Source: an uncultured Mesorhizobium sp. (GTDB lineage Bacteria; Pseudomonadota; Alphaproteobacteria; Rhizobiales; Rhizobiaceae). From it: 14,298 nucleotides of DNA. The stretch is from assembly GCA_950071955.1 (NCBI GenBank), contig CATMOC010000031.1, forward strand, positions 1-14,298. The letters are read 5' to 3'. Below, one piece after another: positions 14,155 to 14,298 of the stretch. Within the stretch, counting starts at the first letter, position 1, and every line of letters begins with the position of its first letter. The notes beneath the pieces are model-generated. The model saw only the letters and a list, made by a program, of their open reading frames with translations. It ran no database searches and was not told the DNA's origin. The translations under genes were made by a program, and so were the position numbers.

Positions 14155-14298
14155 ATGGATTTCCAGCCCACCGAACGCCAGCTCTACTGGCGCGACCGCG
14201 TCAAGGATTTCATCAAGCAGCACGTCCGCCCCGCCGTGCCCACCTACAAGGCGCAGGATGCCGAAGGCGACCGCTGGAAGGTCATCCCCGTGGTCGAG
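14155..14298 (+). CDS. Acyl-CoA dehydrogenase, N-terminal start only
   Basis: The frame starts MDFQPTERQLYWRDRVKDF and is still open at the window edge (48 residues). The pattern (aromatic-rich start, R-x-x-V-x-x-F-I-x-x-HV-x-P, then a charged helix) matches the N-terminal helical domain of acyl-CoA dehydrogenases, FAD enzymes that desaturate acyl-CoA thioesters. An AGGAGAGG Shine-Dalgarno at 14141-14148 supports ATG at 14155. It lies 80 bases after the MFS stop on the same strand, so an operon with a transporter is plausible on the genome the right-hand side came from. The catalytic base and substrate pocket are outside the window. Confidence 0.78.
   Translation, partial: MDFQPTERQLYWRDRVKDFIKQHVRPAVPTYKAQDAEGDRWKVIPVVE

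Noticed and set aside
1..14298. Search for CRISPR arrays, tRNA/rRNA genes, insertion sequences, phage genes and riboswitches
   Set aside because: No regularly spaced repeats, cloverleaf or rRNA sequence, transposase or integrase motif, or recognisable riboswitch core was seen by eye.

Overview
The window reads as high-GC alphaproteobacterial DNA, most likely Hyphomicrobiales (Mesorhizobium/Aminobacter-like). This is inferred from gene families (DUF1194, a VtlR-type LysR regulator beside a DUF1127 gene, a GcvT-fused FAD dehydrogenase, a RamA-like ASKHA activator fragment) and from a TTAA-N7-TTAA CtrA-type box. Both ends look composite. The first ~190 bases are a gammaproteobacterial-type rsmB tail overlapping the start of trkA. 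They run in frame into an unrelated polytopic membrane protein. Near 13740 a RamA-like gene on the minus strand abuts, over a 14-base shared stretch, the C-terminal part of an MFS transporter on the plus strand. These joins look like assembly chimeras or illegitimate recombination, so synteny across them should not be trusted.

Layout. (1) 190-4143 is a glycan-type cassette: a GT-C-like membrane protein and an FkbM methyltransferase on the plus strand, a strong terminator, then an oppositely oriented pair, a CelD/BioF2-type GNAT acyltransferase followed by a PIG-L deacetylase. (2) 4376-9913 is an amine-metabolism region: an 853-residue dimethylglycine/sarcosine dehydrogenase-like flavoprotein fused to a GcvT folate domain, a convergent LysE exporter, an exported DUF1194 VWA-like protein, and a GlxA/GbdR-like DJ-1/AraC regulator. 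(3) 9914-11119 holds three small SD-led genes on the minus strand (45, 59 and 51 aa; the 59-aa one is DUF1127-like), facing away from a LysR regulator. The divergent promoter carries a 19-bp direct repeat spaced exactly 31 bp. (4) 12035-13746 contains an HSL-type esterase and a truncated RamA-like corrinoid activator. (5) 13733-14298 contains the MFS fragment and the start of an acyl-CoA dehydrogenase.

Functionally, the flavoprotein (oxidative N-demethylation passing one-carbon units to folate), the GbdR-like regulator and the RamA-like fragment are consistent with catabolism of glycine betaine or related methylamines. The GNAT/PIG-L pair suggests exchange of an N-acyl group on an amino sugar. 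No RNA genes, insertion sequences or CRISPR arrays were seen. The points most worth checking are the two junctions, the tandem operator beside lysR with its small-protein genes, and the CtrA-box/leaderless promoter before the GNAT gene.
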